A stretch of DNA of 64,000 nucleotides, from positions 124,001-188,000 of the forward strand of contig JBLNCI010000043.1 of NCBI GenBank assembly GCA_050260515.1, written 5' to 3'. This DNA comes from DATJIG01 sp050260515. GTDB taxonomy: Bacteria > Pseudomonadota > Alphaproteobacteria > SMXQ01. The notes under the pieces are model-generated. The model saw only the letters and a list, made by a program, of their open reading frames with translations, did no database searches and was not told where the DNA came from. Every line of letters begins with the position of its first letter. Position 1 is the first letter of the stretch. The translations under genes and the position numbers were made by a program. Shown one piece after another: positions 34,822-43,387 of the stretch.

Positions 34822-36087
34822 ATGACCGAGACCGCGCGCAAGACCGCTCCCCTGCTCCGTAACGTCAAGTTCGACGTCGAGCGCGTGCGCGCCGACTTCC
34901 CGATCCTGGCGCGGCCGATGCGGGGCAAGCCGCTGGTGTTCCTCGACTCGGCGGCGAGCGCTCAGAAGCCGCAGGCGGTCATCGACGCGGTCTCGAAGAC
35001 CTACGAGCAGGACTACGCCAACGTTCACCGCGCGGTCTACGAGCTGTCGGACCGCGCGACCGCGCTCTACGAAGGCGCGCGCAAGAAGGTCGCCCGCTAC
35101 ATCAACGCCCGCAGCGAGCGCGAGGTCATCTACGTCCGCGGCACCACCGAGGCGATCAACCTGGTCGCGCAGTCGTGGGGCCGCGCCAATCTCAAGGCCG
35201 GCGACGAGATCCTCATCACCGGCATGGAGCATCACTCCAACATCGTGCCGTGGCAGATGCTGCGCGACTCGATCGGCGTGAAGCTCGTCGTGGCGCCGAT
35301 CGACCTCAACGGCGATCTCGTCATGGACGAGTTCAGGAAGCGCCTCACCTCGCGCACCAGGCTGGTCTCCTTCGCCCATGTCTCGAACGCCCTCGGCACC
35401 GTCAATCCGGTCGAGGAGCTGGTGGCGCTGGCGCACAAGGCCGGCGCGCTGGCGCTGGTCGACGGCGCCCAGGGCGTGCCGCACTTCCGCGTCGACGTCC
35501 AGGCGATCGGCTGCGACTTCTATGCGTTTTCCGGCCACAAGCTGTACGGACCGACGGGCACCGGCGTGCTGTGGGGCCGCGAGGAGCTGCTGAACGCCAT
35601 GCCGCCGTGGCAGGGCGGTGGCGACATGATCCGCTCGGTGACGTTCGACAAGACCGAGTACAACGACCTCCCCTACAAGTTCGAGGCCGGGACGCCCGCC
35701 ATCGCCGACGCGATCGGATTGGGCGCCGCCGTCGACTACCTCGACGCGCTGCCGTGGGACGCGGTCGAGGCCCACGAGGCCGAGGTCCTCGCCTATGGCG
35801 CGGAGCTCCTGCGCGCGATCCCCGGCGTCCGGCTGATCGGCGAGTCGAAGAGGAAGGCCGGCGTGCTGTCGTTCGTCATCGACGGCGTGCACCCCCACGA
35901 CGTCGGAACCGTCCTCGACAGCGAGGGCATCGCCGTGCGCACCGGCCATCACTGCGCCCAGCCGGTGATGGACTTCTTCTGCATCCCGGCGACGGCGCGT
36001 GCTTCGCTCGGGCTCTATACCAATCGCGCCGACATGGAAGCGCTCGCCCGCGGCGTGCGCAAGGTGAAGGAGTTCTTCCGCGTATGA
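34822..36087 (+). CDS. sufS: Cysteine desulfurase SufS
   Basis: The 421-residue PLP enzyme provides sulfur from cysteine. The PLP lysine is Lys240 (FSGHKLYGPTGTG) and the catalytic cysteine is Cys378 (RTGHHCAQP), the position typical of type II desulfurases. FLDSAASAQKPQAVIDA and ANVHRAVYELSDRAT mark the N-terminal part. The stop overlaps the sufU start (ATGA). In this system sulfur likely passes to SufU, since no sufE is present. Confidence 0.97.
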   Translation: MTETARKTAPLLRNVKFDVERVRADFPILARPMRGKPLVFLDSAASAQKPQAVIDAVSKTYEQDYANVHRAVYELSDRATALYEGARKKVARYINARSEREVIYVRGTTEAINLVAQSWGRANLKAGDEILITGMEHHSNIVPWQMLRDSIGVKLVVAPIDLNGDLVMDEFRKRLTSRTRLVSFAHVSNALGTVNPVEELVALAHKAGALALVDGAQGVPHFRVDVQAIGCDFYAFSGHKLYGPTGTGVLWGREELLNAMPPWQGGGDMIRSVTFDKTEYNDLPYKFEAGTPAIADAIGLGAAVDYLDALPWDAVEAHEAEVLAYGAELLRAIPGVRLIGESKRKAGVLSFVIDGVHPHDVGTVLDSEGIAVRTGHHCAQPVMDFFCIPATARASLGLYTNRADMEALARGVRKVKEFFRV

Positions 36088-36530
36088 ACGACCTGCGCGA
36101 GCTTTATCAGGAAGTGATCCTCGACCATTCGCGGCATCCGCGGAACTTCGGCGCGTGCCCGACGTGCAACCGCGACGCCAAGGGTCACAATCCGCTGTGC
36201 GGCGACCGGCTCACGGTGCAGATCGACCTCCAGGGCGACACCATCAAGGACGCGCACTTCGAGGGTCAGGGCTGCGCGATCTCGGTGGCCTCGGCATCGC
36301 TCATGACCGAGATGGTCAAGGGCAAGAAGGTCGCCGAGGCCAAGCGCCTGTTCGACCGCTTCCATGCGCTGGTCACCGGCGGCGACGCCGGCGACGGCGA
36401 GGACCTCGACAAGCTCGAGGTGCTGGCCGGGGTCCGCGACTATCCCGTCCGGGTCAAGTGCGCGACGCTCGCCTGGCACACGCTTGCCGCGGCGCTCGAG
36501 GGCAACCATATGCAGGTGGCCACGGAGTAA
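36084..36530 (+). CDS. sufU: SufU-type sulfur acceptor / NifU-like protein
   Basis: The 148-residue protein starts within the sufS stop (ATGA) and begins MNDLRELYQEVILDHSRHPRNFG. It has cysteines at ACPTCNRDAKGHNPLCGD, GQGCAISVASASLM and RVKCATLAW and the SufU insertion (HALVTGGDAGDGEDLDKLEVL) absent in IscU. SufU proteins receive persulfide from SufS through a zinc-bound site. Having sufU instead of sufE is less common among alphaproteobacteria and may be of taxonomic use. Confidence 0.93.
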   Translation: MNDLRELYQEVILDHSRHPRNFGACPTCNRDAKGHNPLCGDRLTVQIDLQGDTIKDAHFEGQGCAISVASASLMTEMVKGKKVAEAKRLFDRFHALVTGGDAGDGEDLDKLEVLAGVRDYPVRVKCATLAWHTLAAALEGNHMQVATE

Positions 36531-36533
36531 CCG

Positions 36534-37010
36534 ATGCCCGACGACACCCGCACGCACCTGTCCGTCCCGGCCGAGAACGCCACGCCGGAGAACGTGACCC
36601 CCGACAACGTGACGCCCGCAAGCGTCACGCCGTCGGTCGCGCCCGCCGTCGAGCCCGCGGCACCCCGGCCCGAGCGCCCGGTCTACACCCCCGAGGCCGC
36701 GGCGGCGCCCGGCGTCCACGACCGCGTGGTCGAGGCGCTGACGACCATTTACGACCCCGAGATTCCCGTGAACATTTACGAGATGGGACTCGTTTACGAT
36801 GTGGACGTGTCCGCCGACGGGGACGTGAAGATCCTGATGACCCTGACCTCGCCCACCTGCCCGGTCGCCGAGAGCCTGCCGCCCGAGGTGGAGGCCAAGG
36901 TCGGCGCCGTCGAGGGCGTCCGCGACGTCAAGGTCGAGCTCACCTGGGACCCGCCGTGGACCCCGGAGAAAATGAGCGAGGCCGCCAAGCTCGAACTCGG
37001 ATATCTGTAG
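36534..37010 (+). CDS. sufT: SUF-associated DUF59/MIP18 protein SufT
   Basis: The 158-residue protein has a C-terminal DUF59 domain (about 58-158) with ALTTIYDPEIPVNIYEMGLVYDV, MTLTSPTCPVAESLP including the conserved Cys, and LTWDPPWTPEKMSEAAKLELGYL. The first 57 residues are a Pro/Ala-rich extension holding four VTP-type repeats (NVTPDNVTPASVTPSV). SufT supports cluster maturation of specific targets. It is 3 bp after sufU, within the operon. Confidence 0.93.
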   Translation: MPDDTRTHLSVPAENATPENVTPDNVTPASVTPSVAPAVEPAAPRPERPVYTPEAAAAPGVHDRVVEALTTIYDPEIPVNIYEMGLVYDVDVSADGDVKILMTLTSPTCPVAESLPPEVEAKVGAVEGVRDVKVELTWDPPWTPEKMSEAAKLELGYL

Positions 37011-37034
37011 CAGCCAGGGATTGGGAGCGATCCG

Positions 37035-37379
37035 ATGCGCGCACTGCCGAAAGCCGTAACCCTCACCCCCGCCGCCGCCGAGCGCGTGAAGGCGATCCTC
37101 GCCGCGCGCAAGGACAAGCCCGCCGTGGGCCTGCGCGTCGGCGTCTCAACCAAGGGTTGCTCCGGCAACAGCTACACGCTCGACTACGCCGACGAGATCG
37201 GACCCCACGACGAGGTGGTCGAGGATCACGGCGTGAAGATCCTGATCGACCCCAAGGCGACGCTCTACATCATCGGCACCGAGATCGACTACGTCGTCGA
37301 CAAGCTGTCGGCGAGCTTCGTCTTCAAGAACCCGAACGAGAAGGGCCGCTGCGGCTGCGGCGAGAGCTTTACGGTCTGA
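37035..37379 (+). CDS. sufA: A-type Fe-S carrier (SufA/IscA family)
   Basis: The 114-residue protein is a HesB/IscA-type carrier with three conserved cysteines: STKGCSGNSYTL and GRCGCGESF near the C-terminus. LTPAAAERVKAILAARKDKPAVGLRVGV and DPKATLYIIGTEIDY are typical. It transfers clusters from SufBCD to targets. It is the last gene of the suf operon and is followed by a strong terminator. Confidence 0.95.
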   Translation: MRALPKAVTLTPAAAERVKAILAARKDKPAVGLRVGVSTKGCSGNSYTLDYADEIGPHDEVVEDHGVKILIDPKATLYIIGTEIDYVVDKLSASFVFKNPNEKGRCGCGESFTV

Positions 37380-37405
37380 GCCTTCGGAATTGCTTTTTCG
37401 CGTCA

Positions 37406-37436
37406 AACACCCCGCCGGCATCCGGCGGGGTGTTTT
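37406..37436 (+). terminator. Rho-independent terminator of the suf operon
   Basis: A 13-bp perfect stem (AACACCCCGCCGG with its complement) with a CAT loop is followed by TT. It lies 27 bp after sufA. Confidence 0.9.
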
Positions 37437-37506
37437 CATGGTGCCCTGCCGCCCTGGGCTCCGCTAAGCTTCCGCGCAGTACGGACGCGGTCGCGCGGTG
37501 GAGACC

Positions 37507-38652
37507 ATGCGCTTAGCCGACTGTCACAACTTTCATGACTTCCGGACCCTCGCCCGTCGCCGGTTACCGGGGCCGATCTTCAACTACATCGATGGCGCGG
37601 CGGATGACGAGGTGACGCTGCGCCAGAACACGGCGAGCTTCGAGCGCTGCGATCTGGTGCCCAACGTCCTGCGCGGCGTCGGCGCGATCGACCTGTCGGT
37701 CACCGTCATGGGCCAGAAGCTGGCGATGCCGGTGTATCTGTCCCCCACCGCGCTGCAGCGGCTGTACCATCCTCGCGGCGAACTTGCGACCGCGGCCGCC
37801 GCGGCGAAATTCGGCACCATGTTCGGCGTCTCCTCGCTCGGCACCGTCAGCCTCGAGGAGGTGCGTCGCGCCTACGACACGCCGCAGGTCTATCAGTTCT
37901 ATTTCCACAAGGACCGCGCGCTCAACAACGCGATGATGCAGCGCGCCAAGGACGTCGGCGTCGACGTCATGATGCTGACGGTCGACAGCATCACCGGCGG
38001 CAATCGCGAGCGCGATCTGCGCACAGGATTTTCGATCCCCTTCCGGCTGAACCGCACCGGCATGCTGCAGTTCGCCGTCCGCCCGATGTGGGCGATCAAC
38101 TATCTCACCCACGAGAAATTCAGCATGCCGCAGCTCGACGAGCACGTCGACATGAGCGGCGGCGCGATGTCGATCGGGCGCTACTTCACCGAGATGCTCG
38201 ACCCGGCGATGAGCTGGGATGACGTCGCCGACATGGTGCGCGTCTGGAACGGCCAGTTCTGCCTCAAGGGCATCATGTCGGTCGAGGACGCCAGGCGCGC
38301 GGTCGACATCGGCTGCACCGGCATCATCCTGTCCAACCACGGCGGCCGGCAGCTCGACGGATCGCGCGCCGCGTTCGATCAGCTCGCCGAGGTCGTCGAC
38401 GCCGTGGGCGACCGGATCGACGTGATGATGGACGGCGGGGTTCACCGCGGGACCCACGTCCTGAAGGCGCTGTCGCTCGGCGCCAAGGCGGTCGGCATCG
38501 GCCGCTACTATCTCTTTCCGCTCGCGGCGGCGGGGCAGGCCGGCGTCGAGCGCGCGCTCGGCCTCATGCGCACCGAGATTGAGCGCGACATGCGGCTGAT
38601 GGGTTGCTCCTCGATCAGCCAGTTGTCGCGCGCCAATCTGCGGTTCCGGTAG
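37507..38652 (+). CDS. FMN-dependent alpha-hydroxy acid oxidase
   Basis: The 381-residue TIM-barrel flavoprotein belongs to the lactate/glycolate/mandelate oxidase family. It has GPIFNYIDGAADDEVTLR, VYLSPTALQRL, VMMLTVDSITGGNRERDLR, FCLKGIMSVEDARRA, the catalytic His and Arg in LSNHGGRQLDG (about 275), and MMDGGVHRGTHVLKALSLGA for FMN phosphate. It oxidises a 2-hydroxy acid to the 2-oxo acid. GGTGGAG before the ATG sets the start. It opens the accessory catabolic stretch, so mandelate-like or other aromatic hydroxy acids are possible substrates. Confidence 0.92.
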   Translation: MRLADCHNFHDFRTLARRRLPGPIFNYIDGAADDEVTLRQNTASFERCDLVPNVLRGVGAIDLSVTVMGQKLAMPVYLSPTALQRLYHPRGELATAAAAAKFGTMFGVSSLGTVSLEEVRRAYDTPQVYQFYFHKDRALNNAMMQRAKDVGVDVMMLTVDSITGGNRERDLRTGFSIPFRLNRTGMLQFAVRPMWAINYLTHEKFSMPQLDEHVDMSGGAMSIGRYFTEMLDPAMSWDDVADMVRVWNGQFCLKGIMSVEDARRAVDIGCTGIILSNHGGRQLDGSRAAFDQLAEVVDAVGDRIDVMMDGGVHRGTHVLKALSLGAKAVGIGRYYLFPLAAAGQAGVERALGLMRTEIERDMRLMGCSSISQLSRANLRFR

Positions 38653-38814
38653 AGACGTCGCTAGCGATTGCCTGCCGGGCACCGCGATTATGTCGGCCGC
38701 CCACGATTTTGAAGCGCGCCGGCCCCCGAAGCGCTCGGGAATCGTGTTGTCTCGGCACACCGCTGGTCACATTATTTGCAAGACAGCACGACAAACGTCG
38801 GAACAGGACTGGCG

Positions 38815-39984
38815 ATGTTGACCCCGCAGGAGAACGAATTCCTGACTCGCATCGGCCTCGGCACGCCGGCCGGCGCGCTGTTGCGCCGGTATTGGCACCC
38901 GGTTTGTCCGGTGGCCGAGTTGACCGCGCAAAACCCCAAGAAGCGGATCCGCATTCTCGGCGAGGACCTGCTGCTGTTCCGCGACGGCAGCGGCCGCGCC
39001 GGACTGATCCCCGAGCACTGCCCGCATCGCAGCGCGTCGCTGTATTACGGCTTCGTCGAACCGGACGGCATCCGCTGCCCCTATCACGGCTGGAAGTTCG
39101 ACGTAGCCCGCAAATGCCTCGAGCAGCCGTTCGAGCCGGGCAACACGCGGCTGCGCGAGCGGGTCGCGCCGTCCGAGTACCTGGTCGAGGAGATGGCCGG
39201 GCTGTTCTGGGCCTACATGGGCCCGAAGCCCGCGCCGCTGCTGCCGCGCTGGGAGGCCGCGGTGTCGACCCGCGGCACGCGCCGCCTCAACGTGCTGCCG
39301 ATCATCGATTGCAACTGGCTGCAGATCGTCGAGAACTCGGTCGACCCGACCCACACCCACTATCTGCACGCGCATATGATGATCGCGCTGGGCATCCGCG
39401 ATAAAGGCGCTTATCACGCGCGGCCGATCCAGGACTTCGACTTCGAGATCGTCCACGAGGACACCTGGACCGGCGTGCGCAAGATCCGCATTTGGGGCGG
39501 CGAGAACGGCGAACGGGAACTGGGCCATCCGCTGATCTTCCCGGGAACGCTGCTGGTCCCGGCCGAAGAGCTGATCGTCATGCACTTCCGCGTACCGGTC
39601 GACGACACCCACACGCGCGTCATCCGCATCCAGTACGCGCCGGACGCCGACGCCACGGAATTCGACCCGAACAATCCGCCGATCGACTACTTCCCACCGT
39701 TCAAGAACGAGAAGGGCGAGTACGACCTCCGGACGTTCAGCGGCCAGGACGCGATGGCGTGGGAAACCGAAGGCCCGATCGTCGATCGCTCGAGGGAGCT
39801 CCTGGCCTCGTCCGACCGCGGCATCGCCCTCTACCGGCGCATGTTGAAGGAACAGATCGTCGCCGTCGCCGAGGGTCGCGATCCGATCGGCCTCATCCGC
39901 GACCCCGCGAAGAACCGCGAGATATCGATCGCGGTGTCGACGGGTCAGGCGCGGATGGCGCGCAGGATGAAGCAGGCCGGCTGA
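38815..39984 (+). CDS. Rieske non-heme iron oxygenase, alpha subunit (copy 1)
   Basis: The 389-residue protein has an N-terminal Rieske domain: ligands Cys69 and His71 (CPHRSAS) and Cys88 and His91 (CPYHGWKFD). The catalytic iron site is in DPTHTHYLHAHM (about 177-188). The start MLTPQENEFL is chosen by alignment with the second Rieske gene (MLSREDNERL) and AGGACT upstream. A TTG 39 bp earlier is less likely. It resembles phthalate dioxygenase-type oxygenases, which hydroxylate or demethylate aromatic acids. No reductase or ferredoxin gene is nearby. Confidence 0.93.
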   Translation: MLTPQENEFLTRIGLGTPAGALLRRYWHPVCPVAELTAQNPKKRIRILGEDLLLFRDGSGRAGLIPEHCPHRSASLYYGFVEPDGIRCPYHGWKFDVARKCLEQPFEPGNTRLRERVAPSEYLVEEMAGLFWAYMGPKPAPLLPRWEAAVSTRGTRRLNVLPIIDCNWLQIVENSVDPTHTHYLHAHMMIALGIRDKGAYHARPIQDFDFEIVHEDTWTGVRKIRIWGGENGERELGHPLIFPGTLLVPAEELIVMHFRVPVDDTHTRVIRIQYAPDADATEFDPNNPPIDYFPPFKNEKGEYDLRTFSGQDAMAWETEGPIVDRSRELLASSDRGIALYRRMLKEQIVAVAEGRDPIGLIRDPAKNREISIAVSTGQARMARRMKQAG

Positions 39985-40037
39985 CGCCGAGTCGATCAGC
40001 GGGTTACACGGTCGGCGAAGGCTGCAAGCACGATTTT

Positions 40038-40066
40038 TCGTCATTGCCGCGTAAGCGGGAAACCAG
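40038..40066 (+). repeat. REP-like palindromic unit
   Basis: TCGTCATTGCCGCGTAAGCGG and flanking bases match the family of TCGTCAT-N-CCCGC-N-GCGGG-ATCCAG units found at several places in this window. Its inverted partner is at 40769-40799. Confidence 0.7.
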
Positions 40067-40631
40067 ATTTTTCCCCCTCTCCCTTGAGGCAGAGGGCCGG
40101 GGTCAGGGTGAAAACTCCGCGTTGCGATCCCCTCGCCCCTCCCTCTCCCCAACGAGGAGAGGGCAACAGAACAGCTCGCTGCTCCGCAACGCCTCCTGCC
40201 GACTTTGCACAGCCCTGCCGGCGACACCCCTCGTTTCTCCACAGCCCCCTTGCGCCTCTCGTTCCACGCGCGCATCGTCTCCGCATCGCGACAAGCGAGG
40301 GGAGCTATTGCGCATAGCGACCCCAGTTCGAGCGAAGAAGCCGCGAGAGGCCCCCGACAACTGGGACACCGGCGCGGTGGATGAGTAGTTGAGAGGCAAC
40401 GGCGCTTCCCCCTCGGGTCGCGACGCACTTCTTCTCAGGTACCGATAACAACAGCGTCGCGATCCGCGACAGAGAGAAGCAATCGGTAGGACAGAGCTAC
40501 GCTTTAAACGCAGCGTGATGGCACCTGCTGACCTCACTGGGAAGGTAAAAGCCGGGTTTCGCTGACCCGACGACGACGACGTGTGTCCGCGCCGAGGTAG
40601 CCCCAGAGCGCGAACCCACCGGCCCCTCACC

Positions 40632-40664
40632 AGCCCGCTCCGGATTGACAACCCGGAGCGGGCT
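40632..40664. other. Strong inverted repeat, possible terminator
   Basis: AGCCCGCTCCGG and CCGGAGCGGGCT form a perfect 12-bp stem with a 9-base loop. There is no T run after it on either strand, so terminator function is uncertain. It may be part of a structured RNA or attenuator ahead of the binding protein gene. Confidence 0.6.
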
Positions 40665-40768
40665 TCGGTGATTCAAGAGAACGTCATGACGGGCGAGCGA
40701 TGACGGAATGCACTTTCAACGCCGCCCCGGGCAAGCGGGCGGCCAGAGCCGCCGCTCGGAATCCGAAG

Positions 40769-40799
40769 CCCTGGATTTCCGCTTACGCGGGAGTGACGA
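40769..40799 (-). repeat. REP-like palindromic unit (inverted partner)
   Basis: The reverse complement reads TCGTCACTCCCGCGTAAGCGG followed by AAATCCAGG, nearly identical to the unit at 40038-40066. The two enclose about 700 bp. Confidence 0.7.
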
Positions 40800-40834
40800 G
40801 AAAGCTAAGCTTGCCAAAAAACAGGGAGACACGA

Positions 40835-41965
40835 GTGGCCGACACACGCCCGGATTACGCCCTCGACCGCCGAACGCTGCTGCGCGCGCTGCTGGCGGCG
40901 CCCCTCGCCTTGGCCGCGCGCGCCGCATTCGCCGCTGACGCCAAGAGTGACGATTGGAAAGAAGACTGGGACCGCACCCTCGAGGCCGCCCGCAAGGAAG
41001 GCGAGTTGATCGTCTCGGGTCCGGTCGGGCGGCTGTGGAGCGATTTTCTGGTTCCGCGCTTCAACAAGGAATTCCCCGGCATCACCCTCAAGATGACGCC
41101 GTTCGCGGCGCGGGACTTCTGGGTGCGCGTCATCAAGGAGCGCGAGGTCGGCCAGTACCTGTGGGACCTGCGGCTGGGCGGCACCGACCAGGCACTGTTC
41201 TCGCTGATGCGCCAGGGCGCGCTCACGCCGACGCGGCCGCTCCTCGTCCTGCCCGAGAACACCGACGACGACAACTGGTGGGGCGGCATCGACGGCCTGT
41301 TCGCCGACAACGCCAAGACGACGCTGCTGACATTCGGCTTCCAGACCTCGCAGACCAGCTTCTACAACAAGGATGTGATCCCCCAGGGCTTGTCCGCCGA
41401 GGACCTGGTCAAGCCCGAGTGGACCGGCAAGATCTCGCTCGACGACCCGCGCGGGGGCTCCGTGTTCAACCAGCTCGCGGTGCTGCTCAAGGTCTACGGC
41501 GAGGACTACGTCCGCACGCTGCTCCTCAAGCAGAAGGTCGTGATCCCGGGCAGCAAGCGCCAGCAGGTCGAGTGGATGGTGTCGGGCCGCTATCCGATCG
41601 GCTTCGGCGTCGTCGCCGAGGACATCATCGAATACGGCCAGCGCGGCGCCCGCGTGGACATGATCGTGCCGCTCAAGTCGCCGGCGCAGTCGTTCACCCA
41701 GGGCTTCGGCGGCATCTCGCTGATCGACCGCGGGCCGCACCCCAACGCCGCCAAGGTGTTCATCAACTGGATCCTGACCAGGGACGTCCAGACCGACCTC
41801 GACCAGGCGGTGAAGATCAACAGCCGCAAGAAGGGCGTGCCGCCCGGCGCGCCCTACAACACCGTCGACACCTCGCGGCTCGACCAGTACTTCGGTCACC
41901 AAACCGAGGCCTTCAACCCGTATCACGAGCGCGTCGCCGCCATCGTGCGCGAGATGCAGCGCTGA
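40835..41965 (+). CDS. ABC-type (iron/polyamine family) extracellular solute-binding protein
   Basis: The predicted 376-residue protein starts at GTG (VADTRPDYALDRRTLL) preceded by CAGGGAGACACGA. The N-terminus has a Tat-like signal: twin arginine DRRTLLRALL, hydrophobic stretch, cleavage near AAFAAD. The body has EAARKEGELIVSGPVGRLWSDFLVPRFNKEFPGI and PNAAKVFINWILTRDVQTDL, typical of the Fe(III)/spermidine-type cluster of binding proteins. The open frame upstream encodes translated REP sequence (PWISAYAGVT) and is rejected as coding. No permease or ATPase follows; the next gene is a Rieske oxygenase. Confidence 0.9.
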   Translation: MADTRPDYALDRRTLLRALLAAPLALAARAAFAADAKSDDWKEDWDRTLEAARKEGELIVSGPVGRLWSDFLVPRFNKEFPGITLKMTPFAARDFWVRVIKEREVGQYLWDLRLGGTDQALFSLMRQGALTPTRPLLVLPENTDDDNWWGGIDGLFADNAKTTLLTFGFQTSQTSFYNKDVIPQGLSAEDLVKPEWTGKISLDDPRGGSVFNQLAVLLKVYGEDYVRTLLLKQKVVIPGSKRQQVEWMVSGRYPIGFGVVAEDIIEYGQRGARVDMIVPLKSPAQSFTQGFGGISLIDRGPHPNAAKVFINWILTRDVQTDLDQAVKINSRKKGVPPGAPYNTVDTSRLDQYFGHQTEAFNPYHERVAAIVREMQR

Positions 41966-42069
41966 CGCGTTTTTGAAACGGCCGCACGCGTGACGCGCCC
42001 GCCAGCGCGCGCTACGCTGAGCGCAACAGAGACCGGGTTCACCCGGCGGGGCTTCACACAGGAGACGTC

Positions 42070-43338
42070 ATGCTTTCGCGCGAGGACAACGAGCGGCTGA
42101 CCCGCGTCGGCCCCGGCACGCCGATGGGCGAGCTGATGCGGCGGTACTGGATTCCCGCCGGCTTCTCGAGCCAGATCGCGCAGCCCGACAGCCCGCCGGT
42201 TCGCGTGAGACTCCTGTGCGAGAACCTCGTTATGTTCCGCGACAGCAAGGGACGCATCGGGCTCGTCGACGAGAAGTGCCCGCACCGCACCGCGTCGCTG
42301 TTCTTCGGCCGCAAAGAGGACAGCGGGATCCGCTGCGTCTATCACGGCCTCAAGTTCGACGTCGACGGCAACTGCGTCGACATCCCGTGCGTGCCGCAGG
42401 CGAGCGACGCCGAGCGCGCGAACATGGCGAAGAAGCTTGCGGTCAAGGCCTACCCGTGCACCGAGCGCGCCGGCATCGTCTGGACCTACATGGGCCCGAA
42501 GGAGCTCAGGCCCGAGTTCCCCGATCTCGAGTGGACGCTGATCCCGGACAGCCATCGCATGGCGAGTCGCCACATCCAGGAGTGCAACTGGCTGCAAGGG
42601 TTCGACGGCGGATTCGACTCGAGCCACCTCTCCTTCCTGCACAGCGGCGCGATCGACATCCGCAAGGGCGCCGCCGACAAGGACCGCAAGATCGTGCCGA
42701 CGCGCTACGACGTGGTGCCGCTCGATTGCGGATTCGCCTGCGGCTCGGCGCGCGAGCTCGAGAACGGCAACAACTCCTGGCACGTCGACGTCATGCTGAT
42801 GCCGTTCCACAAGATCATTCCCTCGGCGCCGATCGCCGCGCATGTCTGGGCGCCGATCGACGACGAGAACACCATGCTCTACAGCGTCACCTTCAACCCG
42901 CACCGCCCGTTCACGCCCGAGGACCTCGCCCGCGAGACGGCGTTCCGCGGCATCCACACCGAGAACATCCCCGGCACCGATCGCGCGATCCAGAACCGCG
43001 ACAACGACTACATGATCGACCGCGCGCAGCAGTCGGACGGCCGCTCGTACACCGGCCTCAAGGGCCTCGGCATCCAGGACTGCGCGATGCAGGAATCGAT
43101 GGGTCCGATCGCCGACCGCACGATCGAGCACCTGCTACCGAGCGACATGGCGCTGACGAAGATCCGCCGCCTGCTGCTGCAGATGCTCGACAACCACGCG
43201 GCGGGCAAGCCGCTGCCCGGAATGAAGGCCGCCGATTACCGCGTGCGGTCGGTCCGGTACGAGGCGCCGAAGAGCGCCGCGTTCGCCGACACCGTCGCGC
43301 GCCACATCGCCATCGACGGCATGGTCGCCGCGCAATAG
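42070..43338 (+). CDS. Rieske non-heme iron oxygenase, alpha subunit (copy 2)
   Basis: The 422-residue protein has Rieske ligands Cys70 and His72 (CPHRTAS) and Cys89 and His92 (CVYHGLKFD), and catalytic histidines in FDSSHLSFLHSG (about 182-193). RRYWIPAGFSSQI and WTYMGPKELRPEFPDLEW are typical of the phthalate 4,5-dioxygenase/vanillate demethylase-like group. AGGAGACGTC precedes the ATG. It is a distant paralogue of the gene at 38815-39984. Reductase partners must be encoded elsewhere. It lies between two binding protein genes on the same strand. Confidence 0.93.
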   Translation: MLSREDNERLTRVGPGTPMGELMRRYWIPAGFSSQIAQPDSPPVRVRLLCENLVMFRDSKGRIGLVDEKCPHRTASLFFGRKEDSGIRCVYHGLKFDVDGNCVDIPCVPQASDAERANMAKKLAVKAYPCTERAGIVWTYMGPKELRPEFPDLEWTLIPDSHRMASRHIQECNWLQGFDGGFDSSHLSFLHSGAIDIRKGAADKDRKIVPTRYDVVPLDCGFACGSARELENGNNSWHVDVMLMPFHKIIPSAPIAAHVWAPIDDENTMLYSVTFNPHRPFTPEDLARETAFRGIHTENIPGTDRAIQNRDNDYMIDRAQQSDGRSYTGLKGLGIQDCAMQESMGPIADRTIEHLLPSDMALTKIRRLLLQMLDNHAAGKPLPGMKAADYRVRSVRYEAPKSAAFADTVARHIAIDGMVAAQ

Positions 43339-43387
43339 CCGGCGACGCCGGGGGAACACGCGTACCGTGCAACAACGGGGGATCATC

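Larger units (their letters stand above)
39985..40834. other. Long intergenic region with palindromes and inverted REP copies
   Basis: This 850-bp region has no credible gene. It is bracketed by two inverted REP-like units (40038-40066 and 40769-40799). Between them are pyrimidine/purine palindromes with CCCTCTCC and GGAGAGGG arms (about 40075-40170) and a segment at 40390-40664 with several hairpins: GTCGCG-ATC-CGCGAC, CGGGT-ACCCG and a 12-bp stem at 40632-40664. The last segment could encode a structured RNA on either strand. Confidence 0.6.

Noticed and set aside
33835..35952. A 705-codon open frame opposite sufD and sufS
   Set aside because: Shadow of two well-defined suf genes.
40521..40540. 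TGGCAC resembling a sigma-54 promoter
   Set aside because: The GC at the required spacing of ten bases is absent.
40390..40664. Possible 6S RNA, SRP RNA, tmRNA or RNase P RNA
   Set aside because: None of the conserved cores of these RNAs could be found; kept only as an unclassified structured region.
40700..40834. N-terminal extension of the ABC-type binding protein to an ATG at 40700
   Set aside because: The extension translates a REP unit (PWISAYAGVT), and the Tat-like signal with a good ribosome site starts at the GTG at 40835.
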